From Sthenelais limicola (taxonomy: Eukaryota > Annelida > Polychaeta > Phyllodocida > Sigalionidae), in NCBI GenBank assembly GCA_942159475.1, contig OW804102.1, forward strand, positions 34,230,873 to 34,294,872: DNA of 64,000 nt, given 5' to 3'. Position 1 is the stretch's first letter. The number at the start of each line of letters is the position of its first letter. The position numbers were made by a program, and so were the translations under genes. Under the pieces are notes generated by a model. It made no database searches, had not been told where the DNA came from, and saw nothing but the letters and a program-made list of their open reading frames with translations. Below are positions 23,206 to 34,322 of the stretch, one piece after another.

Positions 23206-23300
23206 ATTAGAACTAATTATAATCATAACTAATCCCTGGTAGATTAAAAGGTAATTGGACTCACCTCAGCTAATTATTGTATCAAATACAGCTAATGCAT
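23206..23300. promoter_or_regulatory. TAAT-rich cluster
   Basis: ACTAATTATAATCATAACTA, GGTAATTGG and GCTAATTATTG occur within about 80 bp, next to the candidate recursive splice site. On the minus strand GCTGAG|GTGAGTCC is a good donor sequence (cut near 23274). Confidence 0.2.
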
Positions 23301-23304
23301 ACAT

Positions 23305-23332
23305 GTACGTACCTGTAAAGAAGAAAGTAATC
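23305..23332 (-). other. Candidate recursive (ratchet) splice site
   Basis: Read on the minus strand, TACTTTCTTCTTTACAG is followed at once by GTACGTACATG. A good acceptor tract and a usable donor are juxtaposed at 23313/23312 with no exon between. This is the known architecture of recursive sites in long introns. The donor is less ideal than GTAAGT. Confidence 0.25.
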
Positions 23333-23820
23333 AGTTGTTATTTTTTGTGTTTAATCACACATTGACATTAAAACGTTGCTCATTCACAATATACACAAAT
23401 ACATAGCCACAATAACACACGTAATAATTTACATATCAATAAAAAATACCTATAATGATTATAATAGAATATAAAATAAGGATAATTATAATGATCTTTT
23501 TATTTGTCCAAAGATCATGATTTGAACAATACTATCGTATGAATCGTCATAAGAAATATTAACTATGATTTGATTTGAAAGAATTGTTTAGTTGAGGCTC
23601 TGCTTAAAATGGGTTACAGATTTCCGAAAAGTTTGTCGACGTCTTGCAACATGTACCATTTATGAACTAATAGGAAAAAGAAACGAAAAACACATAGAAG
23701 GAAGAGAACGCAATGAGCCTCAACAATCTCAACCGTTTCTCATATATTAGCTCATAATATTTTTTAAACTATTAATCAGACCAAGTGCACATGCATACAG
23801 CGTTCACCTGTGAGTCACAT
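23333..23820. other. Unannotated AT-rich stretch
   Basis: No gene or repeat recognised. Confidence 0.5.
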
Positions 23821-24052
23821 AGGTCAGATTCTCAGAAAAATTGTACAATTTGCAGCTCTACATATTTAGGAAATTCTCCTAAATTAGGCTGAAAAATGAA
23901 GAATACCGGATATATCAGAGTATATTTGCTATCGAATTGATTTAAAGTATCAGTTTTGTTATGTTATGGTTGAAGCTCATTTTTGTCTTAAATGTGGGTT
24001 CTTTGGGAGGATTGATGAAGGTGAATTGTACATTTTCTGAAAACCTGACCCA
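23821..24052 (+). mobile_element. Family A TIR element, copy 7
   Basis: Starts AGGTCAGATTCTCAGAAAAA and ends TTTTCTGAAAACCTGACCCA, with CTCCTAAATTAGGCTGAAAA inside. It is close to the 55.2-kb copy (shared TTGATTTAAAGTATCAGTT-type centre). The 81-residue frame at 23961 begins in the element. Confidence 0.9.
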
Positions 24053-24385
24053 CATGATGTTTCACCACAGGCAATGGCTGTATTTACATGTTACCGTGTT
24101 CAGGCCACACCCTAGTGTTTTTGTCTCACTCCGCCTACTAACTAAAACATCCTCAGGAAATAGGAGATGTATGGGACGCGTGAACATAGGAAAGAAGCTT
24201 TTTTAGCCGAGACAACTTCACCCTTCATTAGGTCCTGCTATCGTAAAAAGACAAACCATGAATAGAAATGTTCTTTCCTAACACAAGAAGACGCATCTCC
24301 GGTCAGAAGATAAGAATTGTTCTGACATATGAGTACCGTATGACTTGAGTGGGTGGGGGAGGCGGGGTAAAAGAAGGGGGGGGTC
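24053..24385. other. Unannotated spacer with G-rich end
   Basis: No gene seen. A short G-rich tract (GGGTGGGGGAGGCGGGG) lies near 24350. Confidence 0.45.
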
Positions 24386-24735
24386 AAATAGGGGATTATT
24401 ATAGCCGCCATTTTGAATCTTGAATCGCATGGAATTATGGGACTAATGGTACAGTCTAAAACCTATAGAAAACATGCCATGTTCAGAAGGGAATTTGTAT
24501 CAATGCTCTAATGTTAATATCCATGTGTTATACATGTTTCCATGACACAAGTCCCCATCGTTCCCATCATGTATTTGGTTTTCACAGATCATTTTTACAA
24601 GCTCTGATATTGGTGCAAACATTCTTGCAATTTTCGATATAAATGTTGCCTAATATGTGTATGTCAGATTTCAATAGAATGCATCCCAGCGTGCACTGCA
24701 GTAGACATCCGCAGTGAGACATGCAAATCCCTTAT
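24386..24735 (+). mobile_element. Family E TIR element, copy 2
   Basis: Ends read ATAGGGGATTATTATAGCCG and ATGCAAATCCCTTATT. The interior matches the 14.5-kb copy in reverse complement: GCCGCCATTTTGAATC, TATGGGACTAATGGTACAGT, TCCCATCATGTATTTGG. It has no coding capacity. Confidence 0.85.
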
Positions 24736-24754
24736 TGATATGAAACACTAACAA

Positions 24755-24872
24755 AAAGACACTCCATGTTCATCGTGGAATATACATTAGTCCTCAAATG
24801 TAAATTGCCATTTGTTATACATGATATGATCGGACAGGTCTTCGTCTTTCCCACCACGCATTTGTGATCCAT
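24755..24872 (+). mobile_element. Family E fragment, diverged, adjacent to copy 2
   Basis: The segment repeats the middle of family E in the same orientation: CTCCATGTTCATCGTGGAAT, TTTGTTATACATGATATG, then CAGGTCTTCGTCTTTCCCAC. It is much more diverged than copy 2 and lacks both ends, so it is probably an older insertion or an internal duplication. Confidence 0.55.
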
Positions 24873-24879
24873 TGTTCAT

Positions 24880-25300
24880 CGGTAGAAGAAATAACATTGT
24901 TGAAAATATTCAGTCTATATATAGACAGGAGACATGATTTTCCATGCTATGTAGGGGAGAATCCAGCTAGCGATTTTAGGTCGAGGGGTTTTCAAGCCCC
25001 TGAGCCCTTTTGCAATGCATGTGGAAATGGTAATGTAAGTGCTTTGGCTTATTGCTCCGATGGGAAACCTATGTTTTTTCACCTACAATACAGCCCTACT
25101 ACTTCCTGTAGACATTTGGCTATCAAAGCTTTTACGACATCATGTCGTACCCACTTTTTACGCTCGGTCGTCAGCCAATCACGATGTTTTTCCCTTCGCC
25201 AGCCTTATGTTCATCCTAGCTGTGTAAATAACGCTACTGCTGATTGGTTGTTATATGGCCGCCATGCTGTTTACCAAGATGTAGGGTGACTCAGCTATTT
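24880..25300 (+). other. Compositionally distinct patch with 141-residue open frame
   Basis: GC and CpG are raised relative to neighbours. The plus-strand frame 24864-25289 contains ten cysteines but no domain I recognise. The same DNA holds inverted and direct CCAAT cores (CAGCCAATCACG, CTGATTGGTTG) and GGCCGCCATGCTG, a YY1-like motif, so a promoter reading is as plausible as a coding one. The frame starts inside the decayed family E fragment, which argues against a conserved gene. Confidence 0.25.
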
Positions 25301-27217
25301 TGTTTACATACGGGTCACTTGAGGGGGATAAATACTAGTGCGCATGTGCAGAGCCACAAGTGAGATTATTGGTTGGGTCAGGGTTCACCAGATAACACCT
25401 TATCTTACGATATAAATCATTGATATTTAAGTCCCAAGATCTTCTAACGCACCCAATTTCTTTCTTATAGTCCCTCAGCTCGATGTGAACCCAGTATTTT
25501 CAAACAGGGTTGGGTTTCCACACCAGATATTGTTTTATATATGTTACTCATCTTCCCGTCATCTCCATCTTTAACAGGAAAATATTCCATATATTATTCG
25601 TGTCCTCACATTGTTCTTTTATTCTATATCAGTCATGAAGACCGAGACCCAAAACTTTAGAATCAGTCGATGTAGGCTAATCATAATTAGTTTATTTCCC
25701 TCTGTGTTATTATTGCTTTTAATCTTTAAACATTTAACTCTTTTTCTAGTAGTTTATTGAGAAGTATCCCTATAATGTGATACTTGTATTCAGTAATAAT
25801 AATATACCCGAATATCCTTATGGAAAAGCCCTATCGCAATGGGGTAACTAAGCCTAAAGGGTAACATAAGCTTAGCTCCACCCCCACACACTCTAGCCCC
25901 CCAAACCATTTGCCAAATCCGCCAGTCATCCACCATCTTTGGGAGGTTACTTTTATGATGCTCTTCCACCAGCGACATCAAATGAAGCGAGTCTTTGCTT
26001 CCGCTTCCGGCATTTTATGTCTGGATTCTACTTATTTGTATCTGGCTGTACTCTGGGTCTATATGCAGCGGTACAGCCGCCCGTATGAACTGAGAGATGA
26101 GTTGTAAACGCACAGCTCAAATATCATTACAATTGTTGCACTAAACAGACTGTTTCTGGTATATTAACGTTGGAAATATAGATGTGTGATAATAATCTAT
26201 ATATAAGTCTAATCATAGTATAAGTAACATCAGAAATAATTTAGTTAATCTTTCACACACAAAGTAGATTATCTGAAAGTTAAAATAGGGTAAAACTTGT
26301 CTAGCATTAATAAAGGAATTCCAATCATGCTAGAAGTATATACAGTTGAGACTAAGGAAGGCCAGAGGGAGGGGAGACATATTTAAAGTAAAGAAACGTT
26401 CAATATCCATACAATATTCTCCCATTGTTGAACCTCAACTGTTAATCAAAATCCGTTGGCATAACATCTGACATTAAACATAGTGTACGCCTATATGAAT
26501 AAAAATGCCGGCCACAATGGTTTTAAAGACAAAACCACCTCCTTGGGGTTTCCCTTTCGGGACACAACGGTATCCCATAGCGATACAGAACAATCTGCAT
26601 TAATTAGAGTGGCGACTAAAGTATGGGGTGGATAGTTATCGAGTATTCTCGTAGGTGGCGCGAGAAACGACCACAGATATATTCTCCCATCACCTCTCAT
26701 CATCATTTGCATGGCACCACAAGAACATAATTAACATAAATCACAGAGCCTTCATAAACCAGAATGGGAAACCATAAACTTTGCCCTCAAAATGTTAACA
26801 CAAGCCTTGGAATACGCGTGTGCCCTCAAAAGCTATAGTTTGTACGGAAGATTGAAACTGTCTTAACACTTGAATGAATATCCTATTCCTGTTACAGCCA
26901 CAATATTGTACTACTTCAACATTTGATTAAGATTTGGAATTTAAGAATTAAAAGAAAACTCCAATTGAAATGAGACCCAGGTATTACCAGCGGATCCTTC
27001 TATGTTACGTTTTATTTCCGGGGTGGTAGAAATCCGTACGTGTGCAACATACATGTGATATACATCCAATAGCTAATGATGAAAATAACAATATGCTTGG
27101 GCATGAATGCATCTCCCTTCCTAAGTAGCTGAGTGTTTGGGATGGGGGTGGGAGGGGGGGGGAACGGTTCCCTATTTTCAGGTAAGGTCAAATAAAACAG
27201 TGAATATCCCCGAATCT
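25301..27217. other. Unannotated stretch
   Basis: AT-rich with no dispersed repeats recognised. Short frames at 25790-25981, 25910-26107 and 26491-26712 have no recognisable features. A short poly-G run lies near 27156. Confidence 0.5.
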
Positions 27218-27218
27218 A

Positions 27219-27335
27219 AAGGGCCTAGTCCACTCAGCCGATTCTCATACGATTCTCACAGAATTTAGAGTAAAAGAGTTCTATGCGGCGCAAAATCGCA
27301 TGAGAATCGGCTTAGTGGACTCGGCTCGGCTCTTA
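27219..27335 (+). mobile_element. Family B TIR element, copy 1
   Basis: The ends AAGGGCCTAGTCCACTCAGC and GCTTAGTGGACTCGGCTC are inverted, and the inner arms (CCGATTCTCATACGATTCTC, then AATCGCATGAGAATCGG) extend the pairing. A 5-bp GGCTC duplication lies at the right end. The centre (TAAAAGAGTTCTATGCGGCG) is the reverse complement of the 33.6-kb copy. Confidence 0.85.
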
Positions 27336-27897
27336 AGACAAGTTTTAGATTTGTGTTAAAGCTCACCGATATATTCTTAAAGCAGCTAATGAAGCATAAC
27401 CTTAAGAAAGGACTTATTACGAAAAAAAGGGCCCCTAGATCCACAACATCTCTCTTCTCCTCCTTTCAGCATACCCCCCTCCCTCACTTTTCCTTGTGAA
27501 GAGATAACGATCTCGGTTAATCAGCCATCTTGCCTGATGCTGGTCCCTCTCAACCACTGCCTCCTCTTGTACCCCCCTTATCAGCTAGGTATATAGCCCT
27601 ATACATCAGTGATAACATTCACCGATAATTGGTATAAGAGACAGGCAGGGACAGACATGTACGCTACACTCTTAAGCATTGACACTCGAGGAGTTGTCAT
27701 GTCGTGTATGTAAGGAAGGATGGAGTGGATCGAGAGGTTTGTGTATCTTCGTGTATCCTTTATTTATCAATTTGTACAAAATCTGTGATGTTTCGACAGA
27801 AACAGAAACATTGGTGTCAACTTCGACTTGGTTTCAATCATACCTTGCTTTCAGAGTGACACATATTCTAACTTTGTAAAATAAAAAAAAACTTCAA
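27336..27897. other. Unannotated spacer
   Basis: No gene recognised. Short pyrimidine tracts lie near 27450. Confidence 0.45.
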
Positions 27898-28094
27898 GGG
27901 GCCCGTTGCATAAGCATGTCTCCCTTAAAATGTTCCTTCCTTAGGAAACTGGTAAGGAACGTTAAGGGAAGGAATTTGCTATACACACACTGATAACGTA
28001 TCTTCCTATGGTAAGAATTTCCTACCTACCTAAGCAAGGAAGAATAGCGTCGCAAGGAACATGTTAAGTGATGATATATTATGCACCTGCCCCT
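27898..28094 (+). mobile_element. Family D TIR element, copy 1
   Basis: Left end GGGGCCCGTTGCATAAGCAT, right end TTATGCACCTGCCCCTG, a degraded inverted match. The interior is made of repeated GTTCCTTCCTTAGGAA- and AAGGAAGGAATT-like units typical of the family. Confidence 0.75.
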
Positions 28095-29345
28095 GTATTC
28101 GTGGAATCTGCACATGTATTGATAACTCGTGTCTATCTCGAAAATATGACAGACAGGTGGCAGACACTCCTGTGCAGAGAAATTCTTGTTTATCTATATT
28201 TCCTGATGAAACCATTTTGTTCTACGAGTGAATGCTGAACCTTAGTGAGCGTATTTTTATAGTTTGGGATCAGTCTGTTTTGTCGCCCTTCATAATTGAT
28301 GTATACAGAAGATATTCGCAGAATAATGGAGGCGCGGTGATAAAGAATCATAAAACCCAGGGATTTAATAGATCCGGGCTCATAAATGATAATATAGTGT
28401 AATGATATAAGGTTATTTATATCCTATACTCATGGCATTTCCTATGAACTGAAAGTCGTTCAATTTCTCCAATGAAAACATTTGTATTTTACATATTGTA
28501 AGAAATGGTCAGAATTCCGTTTTAAAATGTGTTAGTATTAATTTCAAGAGAGTCCCTTTTTAATGACTGATATGAAACGATTCAGCTTTTCTGTGTGGAT
28601 TCCTTTGTATATATTTACTTTCGAGCGCTAACATCCAATTCATTTTTGCCATGTTCTATCAGAATAGAATAGCGAAACAGTGTTTAACTTATAGTTGAGG
28701 TTATCTATTTGAAGCTTGTAGTTAATATAATCTATTTGGCAGTCAATATAATTTATATAGAATGAATAATCTGAAAAGTCCATTTAGTTAGATATAATGA
28801 TCATTAGGGATCTATAATTATTACGCTTATATTCGATAATTATAATGTTGAAGTAACTAATTGCCATTTCATTTCCACAACAATGATATAAGTGCACTTG
28901 ACACATTTATTTCTAATTACCATGTGTAGACAATGGTGGATATTTATTATGTTCTCAGCGAAGGGTTGTGATGAGCGAGGCTATCGATATCCCTCTCTTG
29001 AAGACTTGATAGCTTTTGTTAATTAACTGTACCATATAACCAACCCATTAGCCCTGTCCCACGCTCCATCAAAACATTATACCCAATTTAAAAATGGATC
29101 GTTGCCATCCATCTTTCCTTTTCAAGTTGCCTACAGTAAGAGACAGGTCTAGAGGGGGGTAAGAAGGACACTAAGATCCTCGTTAATGCATGTGTAGGAT
29201 GAAGGGTTAGTTTAAGTGTTAAATCTTTCCTTTAAACCTACAATTTCAGGCATGACGACAGGGGAAATTTTGCCAAATTCTCTCATTGCTTTATCTATAT
29301 GATTGAAGTTTCAATATATTGCTGCAGTTATGCATTTATATACAA
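28095..29345. other. Unannotated AT-rich stretch
   Basis: It includes several TAAT/ATTA motifs around 28720-28880 but no clear cluster. No gene or known repeat was seen. Confidence 0.5.
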
Positions 29346-29349
29346 ACAA

Positions 29350-29592
29350 AATAAGTCGAATTGGTCGAAAGGAAACGAATGCGATAATAAATGAAACAAT
29401 TGTAACAAAAGATTTCCGTTTATAAGGATCGATATAAATGTGGACTTTTATAAAGCCTATCTCAAGACAACAGCGTAAAATCGTCCAATGATTTGGTCAA
29501 ATAACGTTTAGATAAGTGGGCAAAGAATGGAACAAAGATTAAAAACCGTTAGTGTTTTGGTCGATGTTAACTGAGACTGCAGCTTTAACAGA
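29350..29592 (+). mobile_element. Family K element, copy 1
   Basis: It aligns over its length with 49040-49273. Shared blocks include GCGATAATAA, TGTGGACTTTTAT (TGTGAACTTTTAT in the other copy), TTGGTCAAAT and GGTCGATGTTAACTGAGA, and it ends in TGCAGCTTTAA. The right end is of the TTAAAGCTGCA type. The left terminus was not found. Confidence 0.6.
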
Positions 29593-29645
29593 CTAAGCGA
29601 ACGCCTAATGAAAGTGTTAAAAAAACTATAAAAAAACCCTCAGCA

Positions 29646-29701
29646 GTTTTGATCAACTATTGATCAATTTTTGGTTTTGATCAACTATTGATCAATTTTT
29701 G
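29646..29701 (+). repeat. Perfect 28-bp tandem duplication
   Basis: Two identical 28-bp units (29646-29673, 29674-29701). Each contains the palindrome TTGATCAA twice, separated by CTA. Confidence 0.95.
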
Positions 29702-29702
29702 G

Positions 29703-30490
29703 TCGTTCAGACTTTATATTGCCTCCCTAATTTTATGTTAATTTGATCTTTGCAAAATAGAAATTTATTTCACTGAATCTTGGAAATAAAATGGCAAAGT
29801 ACAAACCACTTCAAAGTTATTTCACGAGCAGCTCGAAAATGTCGCCAACGAGTTAGTGTTTCAAATTTCGAATCTCATAATGTTCGCGAAAATAATGTCA
29901 GCTAGACACTTTGTTCACACAGAAAATACTGAAGTTCAGGTTTGAAATTAAATAGAATCCACAGAATCTCAGTAAATATAAGGTAAATACCAATTAGTAT
30001 TCATCATTACCATTTTATATAAAACATGAAGTATTAAAATGTCTAGATCCATTACAATCAGCTCCCTCAAGCGGCCGTTCCATGAAGGGAAAAATCAGCA
30101 AGACGTTCGTCTTGATGAAGTAAACATTATGGTTATTAATCGTTATTCTTGAACACCTTGTCTCCTTACCTAACAACCCATTTCTTCATAAATCACCTCA
30201 TTGTCTCATTAGCTCATTATAAGTGATCTCTTCATTAGGGCCGGAGGATCAAACCCTAATCAATCAAAACTCCATGGCAACCAACCTTAGAACTATACTA
30301 GGTATTGTTCGCATGGCAATTAAAAACTGTGCCTGGAGATTGTCATCAAAATGGCCTGGAGTCTATGGATCCTTTCTTTAAATCGAGATATTAAATTCCA
30401 ATGCATCACAACGGGAGGGTTAAAGCGATGGATCCATATTTGGGTAGGAGCAGAATTTGTTATGGGGAGTGGGTTTGTGTGTGTAGAAAA
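29703..30490. other. Unannotated stretch
   Basis: AT-rich. Around 30160-30260 there is a run of CATTAG/CCTAAT/AATCAATCAA motifs that could be bound by homeodomain proteins, but the density is low. Confidence 0.45.
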
Positions 30491-30495
30491 AAAGG

Positions 30496-30681
30496 CAGTC
30501 TAGGCGCAGAGCCTCTCAGATCAGATAAGAATGGAATGCCAGGGATTGGACGCCTACTGCGCTTATGGCTTTCCTAGCCTTGGAGTAGGCGACTTAATGA
30601 GATTCTAATGAGATTTCACGGTTTGGAGCGAGAGGCTTTCCCTCAGTTTGGAGGGACACTCTCAGCTCTGAACCTCGACTG
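30496..30681 (+). mobile_element. Family C TIR element, copy 2
   Basis: Full-length: CAGTCTAGGCGCAGAGCCTC on the left and CTCTGAACCTCGACTG on the right, with GGTTTGGAGCGAGAGGC and CCTCAGTTTGGAGGGAC inside. Opposite in orientation to the 8.7- and 59.2-kb copies. Confidence 0.85.
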
Positions 30682-30717
30682 AAGTGGGGCTTTATACCAT
30701 TCAAACTAATCAAAACA

Positions 30718-30735
30718 TATATATATATATATATT
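30718..30735. repeat. (TA)n microsatellite
   Basis: About nine AT dinucleotides. Confidence 0.9.
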
Positions 30736-30739
30736 TCAC

Positions 30740-32170
30740 TGGAATGTTAATGGTTAGTTGTCGAATGACTGGAATAGGTCAGATTATGTGCGAATTACAT
30801 GCCACATTTGAGAAAATGCTTGTTCTGACTAAGCCGAACATCATGGCATTGGCTCCCCCTTTTCACCCATACTTCATACCCAACTGGGACATTGTAATTT
30901 TAAACTTCCTTTCTTATCCCTCACGCCTGCGTTTCTAGATTACCCCCTTCTCTCAAATTCCTTCCAACCTACTTCTTCTCTCCCCTCATCCCCTCATCCA
31001 ATTCTGAAGCCCTTGTCAGCTAGGCCATCAGTTAGGAAACCCCCTTAGCTTGAGGCAAGCATTGTTTTAACGTTGCTTTTTTTCACCTGGCAGGTTTTTA
31101 TGAATAATTTATCATGTATCAAACGTGCATGCGCGTCTGCAAATGAGTTAATTTCCAATTGCATTCCCCCATCCATTTTCTATGTGATTGGTGTTTTTAA
31201 AAAAACTGACAGGTAAGATTTATTTATGTTGGATGTTTTTTCTCATATCTATTTACGTCATCTTCTGTCAAAAATATCCTGGCGTCAACTGGATAACTTT
31301 GAATTTTAAATGTCTGTCATTTGTGTATTTGTATCGATAAGATTGCTGTACAACTCGATAATTTGGAATTATATCTTTCAGTCCGTTGTGTGTTTAAACA
31401 TCATATCGATACAAATCTATCTACCCTGATTGCTATTAAGGACAACTCAATAATTTGGAGTTATAACTTTCCGTCATTTTTGTATAAATCTGTATAAAAT
31501 CAAAACAAATGCATCGAGAAAGATTGCCGTTGAGGACATCAGAATTTTAGAGGACATTCGGCCAATTAAACCACAAAAGACACAATTTCAAGTCGCTGAA
31601 TTCACTGTAAAAGAATAACAATTCCCGGCGGAAAATGGCCTTAGCTCCCAGGGCCCTGATTGGTCCCTTAGAAACCTATTAAGGCCGTCCCCACATGGTT
31701 TAATTAGGACATGTTAATTATGATTAGATAGAAACATAATTTTGTTTGGATCCTTTACCATCTGAGTCACGGATCATTTGTCTAGCATAAGCGCAATTTG
31801 AGAGAGTGTTTTTTTAAACTGCTAATTCCTGCCCTGGAAGCAATTTAATCTAAAATTTGAATTTTATGAAAATTTATCAAAGCGATTAAGCAGTGACATT
31901 ATTACTGGTATTGCTAATAATGACAGTCAACGGGGAGTAATGACAATTTATTGTCTATCATTCTGCCATATTGAAACTTTAATTAGAGACACAAAACCCT
32001 CAGACCGCCTTCATTGATATGATCGATGACATTTAGAAGTGGATACAAAGTCTCTACAAATGGAAAAGAACCGGAATTGATGTGTTAAGAGTTGTGATTC
32101 CACAGGCTAGCTTCTCGCATCGCAAAATGAATGAGAATTGCTACTTGATATTATAATGGAGTAGTATTAT
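30740..32170. other. Unannotated stretch with a TAATTA-rich segment
   Basis: No gene is seen. At 31690-31745, GGTTTAATTAGGACATG and TTAATTATGATTAG with a nearby ACATAATTT form a smaller version of the 4.3-kb cluster. CAG|GTAAGATTT at 31211 has a donor-like sequence without a good pyrimidine tract. Confidence 0.4.
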
Positions 32171-32175
32171 AAGCG

Positions 32176-32470
32176 CCAGGCCTTCAGAAAAATGTACAAT
32201 CGGCAGTTCTACACATTTAGTATTCGGCAGAATTAGGCTGAACATGATATACAATAGGTATTAACTGGTAGGGGAGGGGAAGTGGGGAGGGGAGAGAGGG
32301 GTAGAGAGGCAGGGCAGGAGGGGAAGGTAGGTAGGGTGGGAGGGGGAGGTACGTGGGGGAGGGGAGGAAGGGATGGATTTAATCTAAACTATCTTGTCAG
32401 TTATGTTATACGATTTTGAACCTTAAAATTGATTGTGGTTATTAGAGAGTATTGGTGAATAATTATAAAT
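32176..32470 (+). mobile_element. Family A TIR element, copy 8, interrupted
   Basis: The left part (CCTTCAGAAAAATGTACAAT, then CGGCAGTTCTACACATTTAG) and the right part (CTTGTCAGTTATGTTATACG, TTAGAGAGTATTGGTGAA) follow the family, but the central block is replaced by a G-rich tract. Both termini are degraded. Confidence 0.75.
32269..32377 (+). repeat. G-rich tract inside family A copy 8
   Basis: About 110 bp of GGGGAGGGGAAGTGGGG-like sequence. It has strong G-quadruplex potential and occupies the place of the element's centre. Confidence 0.85.
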
Positions 32471-33105
32471 TAAGGTGGCCAATACATGTATGTTCTGATG
32501 ACTTAACTAACAGATCTAATAGCAATGTTTTAATAGTAAAGAATTCTTTATTTATTAAGATATGCTGACAAATATGTCTCTCAGAGCGTGTAAGGGCATA
32601 TTTGCTAATATTGAGGTTGTTTTTAATCAAATGTTTCGCATAAATTAATCGATAATTGTTCATATCTAATCACATTTGAGTTATATTTTAGCGTTCTAGG
32701 AAAATATGAGGCGACAACATTAACAGACTTAAATACCCCCAGAGAAGCTAGGATGAACTCCTACCCAATAATAGACGACCGGTGTTATAATTTAAGCTTG
32801 ATTTATAGGTTTTACTTGAGTCCAATCACATCTGACGAAGGTATTTGAAAATTCGACACTAGAAAACTGAAGCCATGAGTCTTATCTTTATCATTGACAT
32901 TGTACCCACGCATGATTTACGTTTAAGGGCTAGCAGCACACACTGCAGACATCAGGACTGTACACCAATTATATTCAGTCAAACCATGAACTAGATTTTA
33001 GGAAATAAAACTGAGGCCTCATTCAATAAACCATGTTTATGTTAAAAGCTTTCATTTGGGAGAGAAGTAGAGTTGAGAGAAATATATGAATTAAATCTCA
33101 CCGGT
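32471..33105. other. Unannotated stretch
   Basis: No gene or repeat recognised. The minus-strand 66-residue frame at 32463-32663 has no recognisable features. Confidence 0.5.
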
Positions 33106-33109
33106 CCTA

Positions 33110-33400
33110 CCTAAACTGATTAATCGAATTGTCACTGGAATGAATTGTACAATCCGCTGGTAATTTATTGCCTTGCCTGGTGGGCCAGCCAATCTAATTA
33201 ATTGCTTATCTCAGAGATCATACAAAATGCAACATGGATAGAGAGGGGCTGAGTGAGAGAGATGGAGCCCTGAATTAATTATTTAATTCCAAATTTGCAT
33301 TTTTGAAATTAAATGGACCATGTTTCCGGCTAGAATACTGCCTTTGTTAATGGGAGATGTTAAATGATCTATTCATTGCTGACCTAATTTTTGAAAAGAA
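33110..33400. promoter_or_regulatory. Enhancer-like cluster of homeodomain, POU and SOX-type motifs
   Basis: Contains GATTAATCGAATTG, TCTAATTAATTGC, GAATTAATTATTTAATTCC, an octamer-like AAATTTGCATTTTTG and CCTTTGTTAATGG (SOX-like) within about 290 bp. The density exceeds that of nearby AT-rich DNA by eye, but there is no conservation evidence. Confidence 0.22.
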
Positions 33401-33576
33401 CGATTTCCATGACAACTGTTAATAAAGCGAGCATGTGAGAAATAGACATGCACATACCATGTGGGGCGGGCGCTCTAGAAGTCACAATATTTATTCAAAC
33501 TTAATTTTTCTAATGAATTATCCAATACGCTGATCTAATGGTTCATTTCTGTGGAATTACTGACAGAATCGACAGT

Positions 33577-33689
33577 AAAGGGCCTAGTCCACCAAGCCGA
33601 TTCTCATGAGATTTTGCGCCGTAGAGGACTCTTTTGCACTAAATTATGTCAGAATCGCATGAGAATCGCCTTAGTGGACAAGGCTCTTA
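33577..33689 (-). mobile_element. Family B TIR element, copy 2
   Basis: Ends AAAGGGCCTAGTCCACCAAG and CTTAGTGGACAAGGCTCTT. The interior is inverted relative to the 27.2-kb copy (GATTTTGCGCCGTAGAGGAC). The plus-strand 62-residue frame here is read-through. Confidence 0.85.
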
Positions 33690-33764
33690 AAACTAAGCAT
33701 TCAAAATTGTACTTTGAAGAAGTAACTCACCAGTGTTAGTACATAACCCACTCCCAAAACATTG

Positions 33765-33910
33765 TAGTGAGTGAGTGAGATTGGTTGCTTTACGCCCTTA
33801 CCAACACATTAAATATGGTTATATCAAGGGCGGGAGAGCTGAGAGGGAGGCAGTTTATGATCATACCCAGTAAATAGAGATAGAGAAGAAGGGAGAGAGA
33901 GACAGAGATA
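33765..33910 (-). mobile_element. SINE-like retroposon, truncated copy with 12-bp TSD
   Basis: Flanked by identical CCCAAAACATTG at 33753-33764 and 33911-33922. It carries the (TCAC)n tail side (GTGAGTGAGTGAGATTGG on the plus strand) but stops about 40 bp short of the other end. If the TCAC end is the 3' tail, this is a 5' truncation, as expected of target-primed reverse transcription. Confidence 0.85.
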
Positions 33911-34095
33911 CCCAAAACATTGGCCTTTGCCTTTGGTTAAGCTATTTTCTAATACTGCTTTCCCAATTGAGAAATAGCTCATTTCTTACTCAGAGCATGT
34001 TCCCCTATGATCTAGGGAGCTTCCGATTACAGCTTCACATAGTATCCAGAATCTATTGAAACAGAGCTAGGGTTTGTCGCATGCATTATCGCAAA

Positions 34096-34322
34096 GGGCG
34101 AAGTCGTCAGAAAATGTACAATTCGCCTTCACTAATCCTCTGAAGTAACCAAAATTTAAGACAAAAAATTAGATTTAACATAACCGAACCGACCGAACTT
34201 TTGCATCAACGAAATACCAAATATCCAGGCATGCCTAGCATTTATAACCTTTTAGCTTAATTTTCCAGAATTTACTGAATGTGTACAGCTGCCGATTGTA
34301 CATCTTCTGACGACCTGACCTT
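34096..34322 (-). mobile_element. Family A TIR element, copy 9
   Basis: Ends GGGCGAAGTCGTCAGAAAAT and CATCTTCTGACGACCTGACC. The left end is of the TCGTCAG variant and the right end mixes features of both variants (CGACCTGACC). Confidence 0.85.
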
